Shown here: one piece after another, positions 38,087 to 47,063 of the stretch
Numbering within the stretch: the first letter of the stretch is position 1
Layout of the letters: every line of letters begins with the position of its first letter
NCBI RefSeq assembly: GCF_009646095.1
Contig: NZ_CP045725.1
Span: forward strand, 558,001-622,000
Length of the DNA stretch: 64,000 nt
Direction of reading: 5' to 3'
DNA from: Raineyella fluvialis
Lineage (GTDB): Bacteria > Actinomycetota > Actinomycetes > Propionibacteriales > Propionibacteriaceae
Translations under genes and position numbers: made by a program
Notes under the pieces: model-generated
What the model saw: the letters and a program-made list of their open reading frames with translations, nothing else
What the model was told of the DNA's origin: nothing
Database searches by the model: none

Positions 38087-38476
38087 TCACTTGACGGAGA
38101 CGGACGCGCCGGCAGCCTCGAGCTTCTCCTTGGCGGCCGCAGCGGCCTCCTTGGTGGCCTTCTCCAGGACGGGCTTCGGGGCGGCCTCGACGAGCTCCTT
38201 GGCCTCCTTCAGGCCGAGGGAGGTGAGGGCGCGCACCTCCTTGATGACCTGGATCTTCTTGTCGCCGGCCGACTCGAGGATGACGTCGAACTCGGACTGC
38301 TCCTCCTCGGCCTCGGCGGCAGCGCCACCAGCGGCCGGGGCGGCAGCGGCGACGGCGACCGGGGCGGCGGCGGTGACCTCGAAGGTCTCCTCGAACAGCT
38401 TCACGAACTCGGAGAGCTCGATCAGCGACATCTCCTTGAACGCGGCAATCAGCTCGTCGTTGCTCAGCTTGGCCAT
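38087..38476 (-). CDS. rplL: 50S ribosomal protein L7/L12
   Basis: Stalk protein that recruits translation GTPases. 129 residues. The N-terminal dimer domain begins [20 protein letters not shown]. An Ala/Gly/Pro-rich hinge follows, and the C-terminal domain has [20 protein letters not shown] and [17 protein letters not shown] chose ATG 38476, which has GAGGAA upstream. A longer in-frame start is not supported. It follows rplJ by 78 bp. Confidence 0.97.
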   Translation of the reverse strand: MAKLSNDELIAAFKEMSLIELSEFVKLFEETFEVTAAAPVAVAAAAPAAGGAAAEAEEEQSEFDVILESAGDKKIQVIKEVRALTSLGLKEAKELVEAAPKPVLEKATKEAAAAAKEKLEAAGASVSVK

Positions 38477-38541
38477 GATTGGTTCCTCACTTCTTGATGT
38501 GTGATGCAGTCTGGCCGTACGGGCCACGCCTGCGGTGTGGT

Positions 38542-38557
38542 TGATCCGTACGGATCA
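38542..38557. repeat. 16-bp perfect palindrome over the rplJ stop
   Basis: TGATCCGTACGGATCA reads identically on both strands and overlaps the rplJ stop codon. It contains the CGTACG hexamer that is frequent throughout the window. Confidence 0.5.
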
Positions 38558-39187
38558 TTCGGCAGCAGGCGCTGCCTCGTCGGCCTCCGCAGCCGGGGCT
38601 GCATCGGTGGTCTCGGGCTCCGTGGTCGCCACCGCGGCCGGCGCCTCGCCGGCACCCGCGATGAGGGAGGGGTTCGCCTCGGCCGCGGTCTGCAGCGCGC
38701 CGAAGGCACGAGCAGCAGTCTGCAGCGGAGCGGCGAACAGTCCGGCGGCCTTGGAGAGGTTGCCCTTCATGGCGCCGGCGAGCTTGGCGAGGTAGACCTC
38801 GCGCGACTCGAGGTCGGCCAGCGCGCCGACCTGCTTGGCGTCGAGGAAGTTGCCCTCCATGACGCCGCCCTTGATGACCAGGAGCGGATTGTCCTTGGCA
38901 AAGTTCTTGAGGCCCTTGGCCACGGTCGCGATGTCGCCCTTGATGAAGGTCAGGGCGTTCGGGCCGGTCAGGATCTCGTCCAGCATGTCGATGCCGGCCT
39001 TGTTGGCCGCCAGCTTCATGAGGGTGTTCTTTGCCACGGCGTAGGTGGCGTCCTCGCCCAGCGCGCGCCGAAGGTTCTTCAGCTGCGCCACGGAGAGGCC
39101 GCGGTACTCGGTGAGCACAACAGCGTCAGAGCTCTCGAACTGCTCCGTGAGCTGGGCGACAGCTGCTGCCTTGTCCTCCCTCGCCAT
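38555..39187 (-). CDS. rplJ: 50S ribosomal protein L10
   Basis: L10 anchors L7/L12 dimers to the ribosome and represses its own operon by binding the leader. 210 residues: MAREDKAAAVAQLTEQFESS, then VVLTEYRGLSVAQLKNLRR and YAVAKNTLMKLAA. A long Ala/Glu-rich C-terminal tail follows, longer than in E. coli and usual in actinobacteria. ATG 39187 has GGAAGGAG upstream. The leader holds an intrinsic terminator (39275-39305). Confidence 0.97.
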   Translation of the reverse strand: MAREDKAAAVAQLTEQFESSDAVVLTEYRGLSVAQLKNLRRALGEDATYAVAKNTLMKLAANKAGIDMLDEILTGPNALTFIKGDIATVAKGLKNFAKDNPLLVIKGGVMEGNFLDAKQVGALADLESREVYLAKLAGAMKGNLSKAAGLFAAPLQTAARAFGALQTAAEANPSLIAGAGEAPAAVATTEPETTDAAPAAEADEAAPAAE

Positions 39188-39274
39188 GGTTCTCCTTCCA
39201 CTTCTGTCGTATGTACGTCCCGACGGGACGTACGCCTCGATCGCGGGGAGTTCCTGGCGGTGGCACGGGGCATG

Positions 39275-39305
39275 AAAAAAGCCCCGGTGCGCAGGCGCAC
39301 GGGGC
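39275..39305 (-). terminator. Intrinsic terminator/attenuator in the rplJL leader
   Basis: On the minus strand a GC hairpin (arms 39297-39305 and 39281-39290, one bulged base, six-base loop) is followed directly by six T residues (39280-39275). It lies between the predicted promoter (39442-39471) and rplJ, about 88 bases before the start. It therefore fits an L10-leader attenuator better than an rplA terminator. A separate hairpin already serves rplA. Confidence 0.7.
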
Positions 39306-39441
39306 ACATGATGACCCGCCACTCCCAGGACTGACCTGGGACGACGGAACGACATGGATCTCGTCTCACCTGCGCGGGCCTCCGGATGGAGCTTAGGGCG
39401 TACGACGGGCGTACGACCACCTGCGGTCTTCGGCGTCGACC

Positions 39442-39471
39442 AGTCTAGGACGACTCGACCGGGGAGTCCAA
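39442..39471 (-). promoter_or_regulatory. Predicted rplJL promoter
   Basis: Minus-strand -35 TTGGAC (39471-39466) and -10 TAGACT (39447-39442) are 18 bases apart. Transcription would begin near 39435, giving a leader of about 250 bases that contains the T6 hairpin. Confidence 0.5.
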
Positions 39472-39484
39472 TCGGGCCGGACGC

Positions 39485-39526
39485 GGCAGGGCCCCGCCCC
39501 CGTACGTACGGGAGCGGGGCCCTGCC
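39485..39526 (-). terminator. Terminator hairpin downstream of rplA
   Basis: GGCAGGGCCCCGC (39485-39497) pairs perfectly with GCGGGGCCCTGCC (39514-39526). The loop, CCCCGTACGTACGGGA-like, can extend the stem. It begins about 50 bp after the rplA stop. Confidence 0.75.
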
Positions 39527-39544
39527 GGCAGGACGTGCAGGCGG

Positions 39545-39599
39545 ATCAGGCCGTCGCCTCGACCTCGACGGTTGATATCAGGCCGTCGCCTCGACCTCG
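39545..39599. repeat. Direct repeat of the rplA 3' end
   Basis: The 23-base string beginning ATCAGGCCGTCGCCTCGACC at 39577-39599, which includes the rplA stop codon, is repeated exactly at 39545-39567 with a 32-base period. The outer copy is outside the gene. Confidence 0.7.
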
Positions 39600-40288
39600 G
39601 CCTTCACCTTGGCCGGGTCCATCAGGACACCCGGGCCCATGGTGGAGGACGCGGAGATCTTCTTCACGTAGCGACCCTTCGACGTGGTCGGCTTGAGACG
39701 CATGATCTCGTCGACGGCGGCGAAGTAGTTCTCCAGCAGCTGGTCGATCCCGAAGGACGCCTTGCCGATGATGAACTGCAGGTTCGAGTGACGGTCGACG
39801 CGGAACTCGATCTTGCCGCCCTTGATGTCGGTGACGGCCTTGGCGACGTCCATGGTCACCGTGCCCGTCTTCGGGTTCGGCATCAGGCCGCGCGGGCCGA
39901 GGACGCGACCGAGCTTGCCGACCTTACCCATCATGTCCGGGGTCGCGACGACCGCGTCGAAGTCCAGGTAGCCACCCTGGATCTTCTCGATCAGTTCGTC
40001 CGCGCCGACCTCGTCGGCGCCCGCGGCCGTGGCGGCCTCGGCGTTCGCACCGGTGGCGAAGACGAGGACCCTCGCCGTCTTACCGGTGCCATGGGGAAGG
40101 TTGACCGTGCCGCGGACCATCTGGTCGGCCTTGCGGGGGTCGACGCCGAGGCGCATCGCGACCTCGATCGTCTCGTCGAACTTGGCGGAGGCGTTGTCCT
40201 TGACCAGGGTCAGGGCCTCACGCGGGGAGTAGAGGGCCTGTTCGTCGCGATTGGCGGCGGCTGCCCGGTATGCCTTGCTGCGCTTCAT
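39578..40288 (-). CDS. rplA: 50S ribosomal protein L1
   Basis: L1 binds 23S rRNA at the E-site stalk and autoregulates rplKA in other bacteria. 236 residues: [58 protein letters not shown] and [15 protein letters not shown] near the end. It follows rplK by 106 bp with its own leader. Confidence 0.97.
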   Translation of the reverse strand: MKRSKAYRAAAANRDEQALYSPREALTLVKDNASAKFDETIEVAMRLGVDPRKADQMVRGTVNLPHGTGKTARVLVFATGANAEAATAAGADEVGADELIEKIQGGYLDFDAVVATPDMMGKVGKLGRVLGPRGLMPNPKTGTVTMDVAKAVTDIKGGKIEFRVDRHSNLQFIIGKASFGIDQLLENYFAAVDEIMRLKPTTSKGRYVKKISASSTMGPGVLMDPAKVKAEVEATA

Positions 40289-40394
40289 GAGCTGGTTTCC
40301 TTGGTTGCTGATACCAGTGGTGGTACGGACCGCGCAGGTCCTCCCACATCCGGTGGATGGAGCCCCGATCCGTCACGTACGGACCGGAACGGGG

Positions 40395-40826
40395 TCAGTC
40401 CTCGACGGTGACACCCATGGAACGGGCGGTGCCGGCCACGATCTTCATGGCGGCCTCGACGTCGTTCGCGTTGAGGTCGGGGAGCTTGGTGGTGGCGATC
40501 TCGCGCACCTGGTCGGCGGTGAGCTTGGCGACCTTGTCCGTGTGCGGCTTGGACGAGCCCTTCTTGATGCCCGCGGCCTTCTTGATCAGCTCGGCGGCCG
40601 GCGGGGTCTTCGTGACGAAGGTGAAGGACCGGTCCTCGTAGATCGTGATCTCGACCGGGATGACGTTGCCACGCTGGGATTCCGTCGCAGCGTTGTACTG
40701 CTTGCAGAACTCCATGATGTTGACGCCGTGCGGGCCGAGGGCGGTGCCGACGGGCGGCGCGGGGTTCGCCGCACCGGCGTTGATGGCGATCTTGACGATC
40801 GCCGCGACCTTCTTCTTGGGAGGCAT
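40395..40826 (-). CDS. rplK: 50S ribosomal protein L11
   Basis: Part of the GTPase-associated centre and target of thiopeptides. 143 residues: [20 protein letters not shown], then [20 protein letters not shown], and [16 protein letters not shown]. The C-terminal RNA-binding domain is complete to [10 protein letters not shown]. It is separated from nusG by a strong terminator, so it needs its own promoter. Confidence 0.97.
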   Translation of the reverse strand: MPPKKKVAAIVKIAINAGAANPAPPVGTALGPHGVNIMEFCKQYNAATESQRGNVIPVEITIYEDRSFTFVTKTPPAAELIKKAAGIKKGSSKPHTDKVAKLTADQVREIATTKLPDLNANDVEAAMKIVAGTARSMGVTVED

Positions 40827-40987
40827 GCGGTGGGTCCTTTCAGTGCATGCTCAATGGGCGTACGCGGACGCGCGTCCATTTCTTCGAACGGCGGCACGAG
40901 GACGTGCGGCCGGTTTGGGCACGGCCGACGCGAGGAGCCTGGCTGGGGTACTCGGCGTGCGGCCGGCGTGCCGGATCTCCACCCCGA

Positions 40988-41016
40988 AGGGTGGTCGCGA
41001 GACGGCACAGTGTCAA
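40988..41016 (-). promoter_or_regulatory. Possible rplKA promoter
   Basis: Minus-strand TTGACA (41016-41011) is a perfect -35 element directly after the nusG terminator. The -10 at 17 bases (CACCCT) is poor, so the call rests mainly on position and the -35. Confidence 0.3.
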
Positions 41017-41021
41017 AGCAT

Positions 41022-41073
41022 AACCCGAGGACCCCTCCGCCGCGTAATCGCGGTCCGGAGGGGTCCTCGGGTT
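41022..41073 (-). terminator. Terminator hairpin downstream of nusG
   Basis: A perfect 18-bp stem (41022-41039 with 41056-41073) around a 16-base loop, starting about 20 bp beyond the nusG stop. Confidence 0.8.
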
Positions 41074-41093
41074 GCTGGCGTCCGACCCGAGGG

Positions 41094-42167
41094 TCAGGAC
41101 TTCTGGATCTGCGGGAAGGTGAGGTCGACCGGGGTGTCGCGGCCCATGAACTCCACCGTCGCGATGAGGCGCTGGGTGTTCGGGTTGATCTCGGTGATGG
41201 TGCCCGGGACACCGGCGAAGGGTCCCTCGATGACCATGATCGAGTCGCCGACCCGGTAGTCCTGCACCTCGACCTTCTTGGCCGGGCGCTTGCCCTTGCC
41301 CACGGCCGAGGCCGCGACACGAGCCACCACGGAGGGGCGCATCATGTTCTCGACCTCGTCGAGGGTGAGCGGCGTCGGGTCGTTGGCGTTGCCGACGAAG
41401 CCGGTCACGGCCGGGGTGTGCCGGATGCAGCCCCACGACTCGTCGGTCAGGTCCATCCGGACCAGGACGTAGCCGGGCAGGTAGACCCGGGTGACTTCCT
41501 TCTTGTTGCCGTTCTTCATCTCGACGACCGTCTCGGTGGGGACGACGGTCTCGTAGATGTAGTCCTCCATGTTGAGGGAGGTGACGCGCTGCTCGATGTT
41601 CTGCTTGACGCGGTTCTCCATGCCGGCGTACGTGTGCACGACGTACCAGTCGCCGAACTTGCCCTCGAGGTCGTCACGCAGCTCGGCCATCGCGGTGGCG
41701 ACGGCGGTCTCCGCGTCGAAGTCCATCACCGGCGCGGCGGGAGTCTCCTCCTCCTGGTCCGCGTCGAAGTTGAGGTTGATCTCGAAGTCGTCGTCCAGAC
41801 CGCGGGCTGCGCCAGTGGGGGCGAAGACCTCGGCGGACTCGGCCTCGGGCTCCGCCTCGAGGTCCTCCTCCGCTGCGGCGTCCTCCTCGTCGAGGGCGGG
41901 CACCTCGCCCTCCTCCTCGGACGATTCGTCGCCGGTCTCCTCGACGGAAGGCTGGGCCGCGGACTGCTCGTCGGTGTCGCCACCGAACAGGTCGGCCGCG
42001 CTCAGCTCCTCATCGGTCGGCTCCGCGGCGTCGAGGTCGAAGTCCAGGTCGGGCTCGTCACCGACGGTGTCGTCCTCGAACGCGTCCAGGTCGATCTCCA
42101 CCTCGGACTCGTCGAACTCGTCGTTGTCTGCCACGTTTCCCTCTCGGTCGTTGTCGTACGTCGTCAT
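41094..42167 (-). CDS. nusG: Transcription termination/antitermination protein NusG
   Basis: Transcription elongation factor that bridges RNA polymerase to Rho or the ribosome. 357 residues, far longer than E. coli NusG (181). Residues ~1-180 are a very acidic, low-complexity extension rich in Asp, Glu and Ser. The NGN domain follows (DWYVVHTYAGMENRVKQNIE), then the KOW motif region SIMVIEGPFAGVPGTITEIN. The ATG at 42167 overlaps the secE stop. A GTG at 42134 behind GAGAGGGAA is an equally good start. Confidence 0.95.
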   Translation of the reverse strand: MTTYDNDREGNVADNDEFDESEVEIDLDAFEDDTVGDEPDLDFDLDAAEPTDEELSAADLFGGDTDEQSAAQPSVEETGDESSEEEGEVPALDEEDAAAEEDLEAEPEAESAEVFAPTGAARGLDDDFEINLNFDADQEEETPAAPVMDFDAETAVATAMAELRDDLEGKFGDWYVVHTYAGMENRVKQNIEQRVTSLNMEDYIYETVVPTETVVEMKNGNKKEVTRVYLPGYVLVRMDLTDESWGCIRHTPAVTGFVGNANDPTPLTLDEVENMMRPSVVARVAASAVGKGKRPAKKVEVQDYRVGDSIMVIEGPFAGVPGTITEINPNTQRLIATVEFMGRDTPVDLTFPQIQKS

Positions 42168-42496
42168 CCGCCGAACACCTTCAGCACCACCCAGCCGAGC
42201 CCGGTGTCGAGCAGGCTGACGAACACCATGATGAACGCGACGAAGAGGAGCACGGCGATGAACGAGCCACCCATCTCCTGACCGGTCGGCCAGGTGACCT
42301 TCTTGAGTTCGTCGACGGACTGGCCCACGAAGGCGACCGGACCGGACTTCTGCTCGTACGGGGGCAGGGCGGGACGCGAGGAGGCATCATGACTCCGCCG
42401 CACCGGGCGCCGGCCACCGAGGCCACGACCGGGGGTGCGCTCCTCGGCGGCGTCGACATCATCCGAATCGCGGGGATCCGTCAGGTCCTCTGCCAC
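42164..42496 (-). CDS. secE: Preprotein translocase subunit SecE
   Basis: Small membrane subunit of the SecYEG channel. 110 residues from GTG 42496 (GAAGGACG upstream). A charged cytosolic N-terminus is followed by SVDELKKVTWPTGQEM, the conserved amphipathic helix, and one transmembrane segment ending GLGWVVLKVFGG. It is overlapped by nusG and lies about 215 bp after tRNA-Trp, the order seen in most actinobacteria. Confidence 0.93.
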   Translation of the reverse strand: MAEDLTDPRDSDDVDAAEERTPGRGLGGRRPVRRSHDASSRPALPPYEQKSGPVAFVGQSVDELKKVTWPTGQEMGGSFIAVLLFVAFIMVFVSLLDTGLGWVVLKVFGG

Positions 42497-42710
42497 ACAT
42501 CGTCCTTCGTCTCGCCAGGTCAGCGACCTGTTCGGTCTGGGTGCCCCCCGGCGGTCGAGGCGTGCCTCGACAAGGCAGCGCGATGACCAGTTCGGCGATG
42601 GACCAGCACGGCCATCGACCGGCTCGGACGACATCACCGACTCTAGCGCCAGCGAGGACTGCTCGTCGCGCCCGTCGCGCCACGGCGTGAGCCGCAGCGT
42701 TCAGGACTCG

Positions 42711-42783
42711 CACGGCACGAGGGACTTGAACCCCCAACCTTCGGTTTTGGAGACCGATGCTCTGCCAGTTGAGCTAGTGCCGT
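42711..42783 (-). tRNA. tRNA-Trp (CCA)
   Basis: 73 bases on the minus strand. The acceptor ACGGCAC pairs with GTGCCGT, the D arm is TAGCTCAACTGGCAGAGC, the anticodon loop is CTCCAAA with anticodon CCA, and the T arm is GGGGGTTCAAGTCCC. CCA is not encoded. It sits upstream of secE, as in mycobacteria (trpT). Confidence 0.95.
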
Positions 42784-42816
42784 CCGTCGCACGGTTCCCC
42801 GTCCGACAAGATCGGT

Positions 42817-42846
42817 AGTTTACGCAGATCCGCGATCGGATGTCGA
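42817..42846 (-). promoter_or_regulatory. Predicted tRNA-Trp (and secE-nusG) promoter
   Basis: Minus-strand -35 TCGACA (42846-42841) and -10 TAAACT (42822-42817) with an 18-base spacer. The tRNA begins 34 bases after the -10. Confidence 0.55.
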
Positions 42847-42889
42847 ACCGGGGTCGATCCGCCCCGTCCTGCGGCACGGCCCTCGGCGC

Positions 42890-44724
42890 TCAGGCCCGGT
42901 CGACGATCACCGCGGACCGGGCTCCCAGCCGCAGGCCCACGGCGGTCGGCTCCACCTCGCCGACCGCCAGCAGCAGCGTCCCCCAGACCGCGCTCAGCAC
43001 CGCCTCGTCGCCGAGGTTGACCGCCACGACGATCCGTTCACCGCGTTCGACGACGAGCAGGTCACCGTCGGCGGCGAGCGACGCGTGGGTCCGGTCGAGC
43101 CGCGGGTCACCGAGGTCGGGCCAGGCCTTCCGCAGGGCGATCAGGTCCCGGACCAGGGCGAGGTGGGTGGCGTACGGCTCGGTGAGCGGCTCGGACCAGT
43201 CCAGTCTCGAGGCCGTGAACGTCGCCTCGGCCTGCGGGTCGGGCACCGCGTCGTCGTCCCAGCCCATCCGAGCGAACTCGGCCCGGCGCCCCTCGGTCAC
43301 CGCCCGGGCGAGGTCGGGCTCCGGGTGGGAGGTGAAGAACGCCCACGGGGTCGATGCGCCCCACTCCTCCCCCATGAAGATCATCGGGGTGTAGGGCGAG
43401 GTCAGGGTGAGCACCGCCGCCAGAGCCAGGGTCCGGTCGTCGACCCTCGTGCGCAGTCGGTCCCCGGCCGCCCGGTTGCCGATCTGGTCATGGTTCGCGG
43501 CGCACACCACGAGCCGCCAGCCGGGCATGCCGGGAGGCAGCGGACGGCCGTGCGTACGTCCCCGGAAGGACGACCAGCGACCGTCGTGCAGGAACCCGTG
43601 GCCGATCACCCGGGCCAACGCCTCGGGGTCGGCGAAGTCCGCGAAGTAGCCGACGTCGTCGCCGCTCAGGGTGGCGACCACGGCGTGGTGGAAGTCGTCG
43701 GCCCATTGGGCGGTGAGCCCATAGCCGCCGGCTTCCCGGGGGTGAAGAGCCGGGGGTTGTTCTGGTCCGACTCGGCGATCAGGGTGAGCGGGCGGCCGAG
43801 GAAGGCGCTGAGGGCGTCGACCTCGGCGGAGAGCTCCTCGAGGATGTCGACGGCCCGGCCCGGATCGAACAGCGCGTGCACGGCGTCCAGCCGCAGCCCG
43901 TCCACGTGGTAGTCGCGCAGCCACAGCCGGGCGTTGTCCAGGATGTAGCGCCGGACCTCGTCGGAGTCGTGCCCGTCGAGGTTGACCGGGCTGCCCCAGG
44001 GCGTGTCGGTGGTGTCGTCCAGGTAGGGGCCGTAGCGCGGCAGGTAGTTCCCGGACGGCCCGAAGTGGTTGTAGACGACGTCCTGCACCACCGCCAGGCC
44101 GTGGGCGTGGCAGGCGTCGACGAAGGCCTGGTAGGCACGCGGGCCGCCGTACGCCTCGTGCACGCTGAACCAGTCGACCCCGTCGTACCCCCATCCCCGC
44201 GGCCCGTTGAACGCGGCGACGGGGAGCAGTTCGACGGTGTCGACCCCCAGTTCGACGAGGTGGTCGAGCCGCTCGATGGCGCTGGTGAGGGTGCCCTCGG
44301 GGGTGAAGGTGCCCAGATGGAGCTCGTAGAGGACCGCACCGGCGAGCTGGCGTCCGGTCCAACCCTCGTCGGTCCAGGCGAACGAGGCCGGATCGTACGT
44401 CCGCGACACGTCGTGCACGCCGTACGGCTGGCGCAGCGACCGGGGATCGGGCAGCGGCGTCGGGTCGTCGTCGAGCAGGTAGCCGTAGTCCAGCTCCCCG
44501 CCGTCCGGCACCGGGACGGGCGTCTCCGGATCCCACCACCCGTCCTGGTCGCGGACCATCGCCGTGATCAGGGGCTCGGGCGGCTCGACCTGCTCACCCG
44601 GCAGCGGCGGCTCGGCCGGTACGGGCCGGGTCCACAGTCGCACCCGCTCCGGCCGGGGCGCCCAGACGGAGAAATCGGGGCCCGGTCGGGCGACGGAGGT
44701 GTCGGGGACGGGGCTGTCGGTCAC
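42890..44724 (-). CDS. treZ: Malto-oligosyltrehalose trehalohydrolase TreZ (frameshifted here)
   Basis: Releases trehalose from malto-oligosyltrehalose made by TreY. About 611 residues when repaired. An N-terminal beta-sandwich ([16 protein letters not shown]) precedes a GH13 barrel: [38 protein letters not shown], the nucleophile region [12 protein letters not shown] and [15 protein letters not shown], then [14 protein letters not shown]. The frame breaks at GGGGG 43738-43742. One added base gives [17 protein letters not shown]. It begins ten bases after murB and may share that operon. Confidence 0.92.
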
Positions 44725-44733
44725 GGGACCTCC

Positions 44734-45798
44734 TCAGACGCGGACGTCGTCCAGGCTGCAGTTCACCAGGTTGGGTTCGGGCACCAGCGTGACGCCGTAC
44801 GCCTCGCGAACGCCCTCGCGGACCGCACGGGCCAGCTCAAGGACGTCGGCGGTCGAGGCCGTGCCCCGGTTGGTGAGCGCCAGGGTGTGCTTGGTGGACA
44901 GGGCGGCCGGCGCCTCGGCGTCGGAGTGGCGCGGCAGGTGCCAGCCCTTGGCGAAGCCGGCATGCTCGATCAGCCAGGCGGCGGACGTCTTCACCTGGCC
45001 GGGACCGGCCGGGTAGCGCGGAGCGCCCGCCGGCAGCCCGGCCGCCAGGGCCTCGGGAACGATCGGATTGGTGAAGAACGACCCGGCACTCCAGGTGTCG
45101 TGGTCGGCGGGGTCGAGCACCATGCCCTTGCCTGCGCGCAACTCCAGGACGGCCGCCCGGACCTGGGCGGCGCGCGCCGGTTCACCGAGCCCGACGCCGA
45201 GCTTGTCGGCGAGCTGCTGATAGCGCACCGCCGGGGACAGGTCCCCGAGCAGGAACTGGAAGGCGACGTCGAGGATGATCCAGCGGCCCGGCTCCTGCTT
45301 GAACCGCGAGGTCCGGTAGCCGAAGCCGCACTCGAAGGGGAAGAACGTCTTCTGCGCCCGTTCCTTGCGGTCCCAGGTGCGCACCCTGACGATGTAGTGG
45401 CCGACCTCGCTGCCGTACGCCCCGACGTTCTGGATCGGGACGGCCCCGACCTGGCCGGGGATGCCGGACAGCGCCTCCAGACCCCGCCACTCGTGGGTGA
45501 TGGCCTGCTGGACGAACCCATCCCACGACTCCCCAGCGGCGACCGTCACGTTGGCACCGGCGCAGCAGGACTCCTCCTCGATCGTCAGCCCCCGGGTGGC
45601 GACCTGGACGACGAGCCCGTCGAACCCTTCGTCGCCGACCAGCAGGTTGGAGCCACCGCCGAGGACGAGGACGGGCTCACCCTTCGCGTCGGCCTCGGTG
45701 ACCAGGTCGATCAACGTACGGTCATCCCGGGCGACCTCGTAGCGGGCCGCCGGGCCGCCGAGGTGGAAGGTGGTGTGGTCGGCGAGCAGTTCAGCCAC
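44734..45798 (-). CDS. murB: UDP-N-acetylmuramate dehydrogenase MurB
   Basis: FAD/NADPH enzyme that reduces UDP-GlcNAc-enolpyruvate to UDP-MurNAc for peptidoglycan. 354 residues, type I. FAD-binding VLVLGGGSNLLVGDEGFDG, then GLEALSGIPGQVGAVPIQN and VGAYGSEVGHY. SAGSFFTNPI holds the catalytic Ser. Its start overlaps the hadB-like stop by eight bases, so it is likely translated with the hadAB genes. Confidence 0.96.
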   Translation of the reverse strand: MAELLADHTTFHLGGPAARYEVARDDRTLIDLVTEADAKGEPVLVLGGGSNLLVGDEGFDGLVVQVATRGLTIEEESCCAGANVTVAAGESWDGFVQQAITHEWRGLEALSGIPGQVGAVPIQNVGAYGSEVGHYIVRVRTWDRKERAQKTFFPFECGFGYRTSRFKQEPGRWIILDVAFQFLLGDLSPAVRYQQLADKLGVGLGEPARAAQVRAAVLELRAGKGMVLDPADHDTWSAGSFFTNPIVPEALAAGLPAGAPRYPAGPGQVKTSAAWLIEHAGFAKGWHLPRHSDAEAPAALSTKHTLALTNRGTASTADVLELARAVREGVREAYGVTLVPEPNLVNCSLDDVRV

Positions 45799-46225
45799 GG
45801 TCGACCTCCGCGACGGCCTGCCCGAGGACCTTGACGTCCTCGCCGTCGGGGCCGGTGATCACGGCGGAGATGGTCACGGTCGCCGTCTCGTCGGTGACGC
45901 CGGTGACAGTGGCGCTGATCCGCAGTTCCGTGCCGACCTCGTCATCGGGCACCGGGACGGGGCTGGTGAACCGGCAGGAGTAGCTGCGCACCTTCGCCGG
46001 GTCCCCCACCCACTCGGTGACGACGCGCAGGGCGGTCGCCATGGTGAGCATGCCGTGGGCGATGACGGAGGGCATGCCGACCCGCCGTGCCATCCGGTCG
46101 GACCAGTGGATCGGGTTGAAGTCGGTGGAGGCACCGGCGTAGCGGACGAGATCGGCGCGGGTCAGCGAGACCGTGAGCGGCGGCAGCGCCGTGCCGATGG
46201 TCAGCGGAGTGGGATCGGTCATCAT
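45791..46225 (-). CDS. MaoC-like dehydratase, HadB-type
   Basis: A 144-residue hot-dog-fold hydratase/dehydratase. The hydratase-2 motif is STDFNPIHWSD, with catalytic Asp35 and His40. It is followed by GMLTMATALRVV, typical of HadB. In mycobacteria HadAB dehydrates beta-hydroxyacyl-ACP in FAS-II. Here the acyl substrate is unknown. Two adjacent ATG codons (46225, 46222) overlap the upstream stop, and GAGGAGG precedes them. No hadC homologue is present. Confidence 0.85.
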   Translation of the reverse strand: MMTDPTPLTIGTALPPLTVSLTRADLVRYAGASTDFNPIHWSDRMARRVGMPSVIAHGMLTMATALRVVTEWVGDPAKVRSYSCRFTSPVPVPDDEVGTELRISATVTGVTDETATVTISAVITGPDGEDVKVLGQAVAEVDRG

Positions 46226-46734
46226 CGGGCGGCCTCCTCGGCAGCGGCATCGGATGCGGTGCTCTTCGCCGATTCCTTCGCCGCCGGGTCCTTGGCGGCA
46301 GGGTCCTTGGCGGCCGCGACCTCGCGGTTGTGGATCAGGTTGGCGGTCACGGTGCACACCGGCTCACCGGCGACGGTTCGCACGGCGACCGAGGTGGTGA
46401 TGAACTCCATCGGCCCCCGCAGCCGGATCTTGTCCAGTGTCAGCACGCCGACGACCTCGTCACCCGCACGCAGGGGCCGGTCGTAGGTGAAGCGCTGCTC
46501 GCCGTGGATGATCCGCTCCAGGCGCAGCTCCAGCTCGGGGTCGGCGAACATCGCTTCCCATGCCGTCGAGGCGATGACGAACGCGAAGGTCGGCGGGGCG
46601 ATCGGATTGGGGCCACCGTACGAGGGGTTGTCGTCGCCGATCGCCCGGGCGAACTCGTGGATCTTGGCACGGGACACCTGGTAGGGCTCCGTGGCCGGGT
46701 AGGTCCTCCCGGCATGCTCAGACGTGATGGCCAT
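46222..46734 (-). CDS. MaoC-like N-terminal dehydratase subunit, HadA-type
   Basis: A 170-residue hot-dog protein that would pair with the HadB-type subunit. It has EHAGRTYPATEPYQVSRAKI, IGDDNPSYGG, and IIHGEQRFTYDRPLRAGDEV, as in HadA. It lacks the Asp/His pair of HadB, so the catalytic site is probably in the partner. The C-terminus has short AAKDP repeats and an Ala/Glu tail. The position after rpmG matches mycobacterial rpmG2-hadA-hadB. Confidence 0.82.
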   Translation of the reverse strand: MAITSEHAGRTYPATEPYQVSRAKIHEFARAIGDDNPSYGGPNPIAPPTFAFVIASTAWEAMFADPELELRLERIIHGEQRFTYDRPLRAGDEVVGVLTLDKIRLRGPMEFITTSVAVRTVAGEPVCTVTANLIHNREVAAAKDPAAKDPAAKESAKSTASDAAAEEAAR

Positions 46735-46800
46735 GCCTCCACGCTACCGGGTCGGGCGAGGGGCAGGGGAGGCCAGACGCCGGGCGGTCCGGGAAACGCA

Positions 46801-46830
46801 GCAGGGCGCCACCTCGCGGTGGCGCCCTGC
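46801..46830 (-). terminator. Terminator hairpin downstream of rpmG
   Basis: GCAGGGCGCCAC (46801-46812) pairs perfectly with GTGGCGCCCTGC (46819-46830) around CTCGCG. It lies 25 bp beyond the rpmG stop and before hadA. Confidence 0.8.
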
Positions 46831-46855
46831 TGGGAAGACTGTGTCGTACGAGAGC

Positions 46856-47023
46856 TCAGCGGGTCTCGCGGTGTGCGGTGTGACGGCCGCACTTCGGGCA
46901 GAACTTGTTCATCTCCAGACGATCCGGGGTGTTGCGCCGGTTCTTCTTGGTGATGTAGTTCCGCTCCTTGCACTCGGTGCAGGCAAGCGTGATCTTCGGG
47001 CGAATATCAGCAGCCTTGGCCAT
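46856..47023 (-). CDS. rpmG: 50S ribosomal protein L33, zinc-binding form
   Basis: A 55-residue ribosomal protein: [20 protein letters not shown], then [17 protein letters not shown] and [15 protein letters not shown]. The two CxxC pairs (CTEC, CPKC) mark the zinc-containing paralogue. It lies about 40 bases after tRNA-Met, and the upstream tRNAs probably share its promoter. Confidence 0.93.
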   Translation of the reverse strand: MAKAADIRPKITLACTECKERNYITKKNRRNTPDRLEMNKFCPKCGRHTAHRETR

Positions 47024-47063
47024 GATCGATCCTCTGTCTGTTCAATGTCACTGGTCTGAATGG

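Noticed and set aside
40988-41016. Calling the TTGACA after nusG a confident promoter
   Set aside because: The -35 is perfect but no good -10 follows at 16-18 bases, so it is listed only at low confidence.
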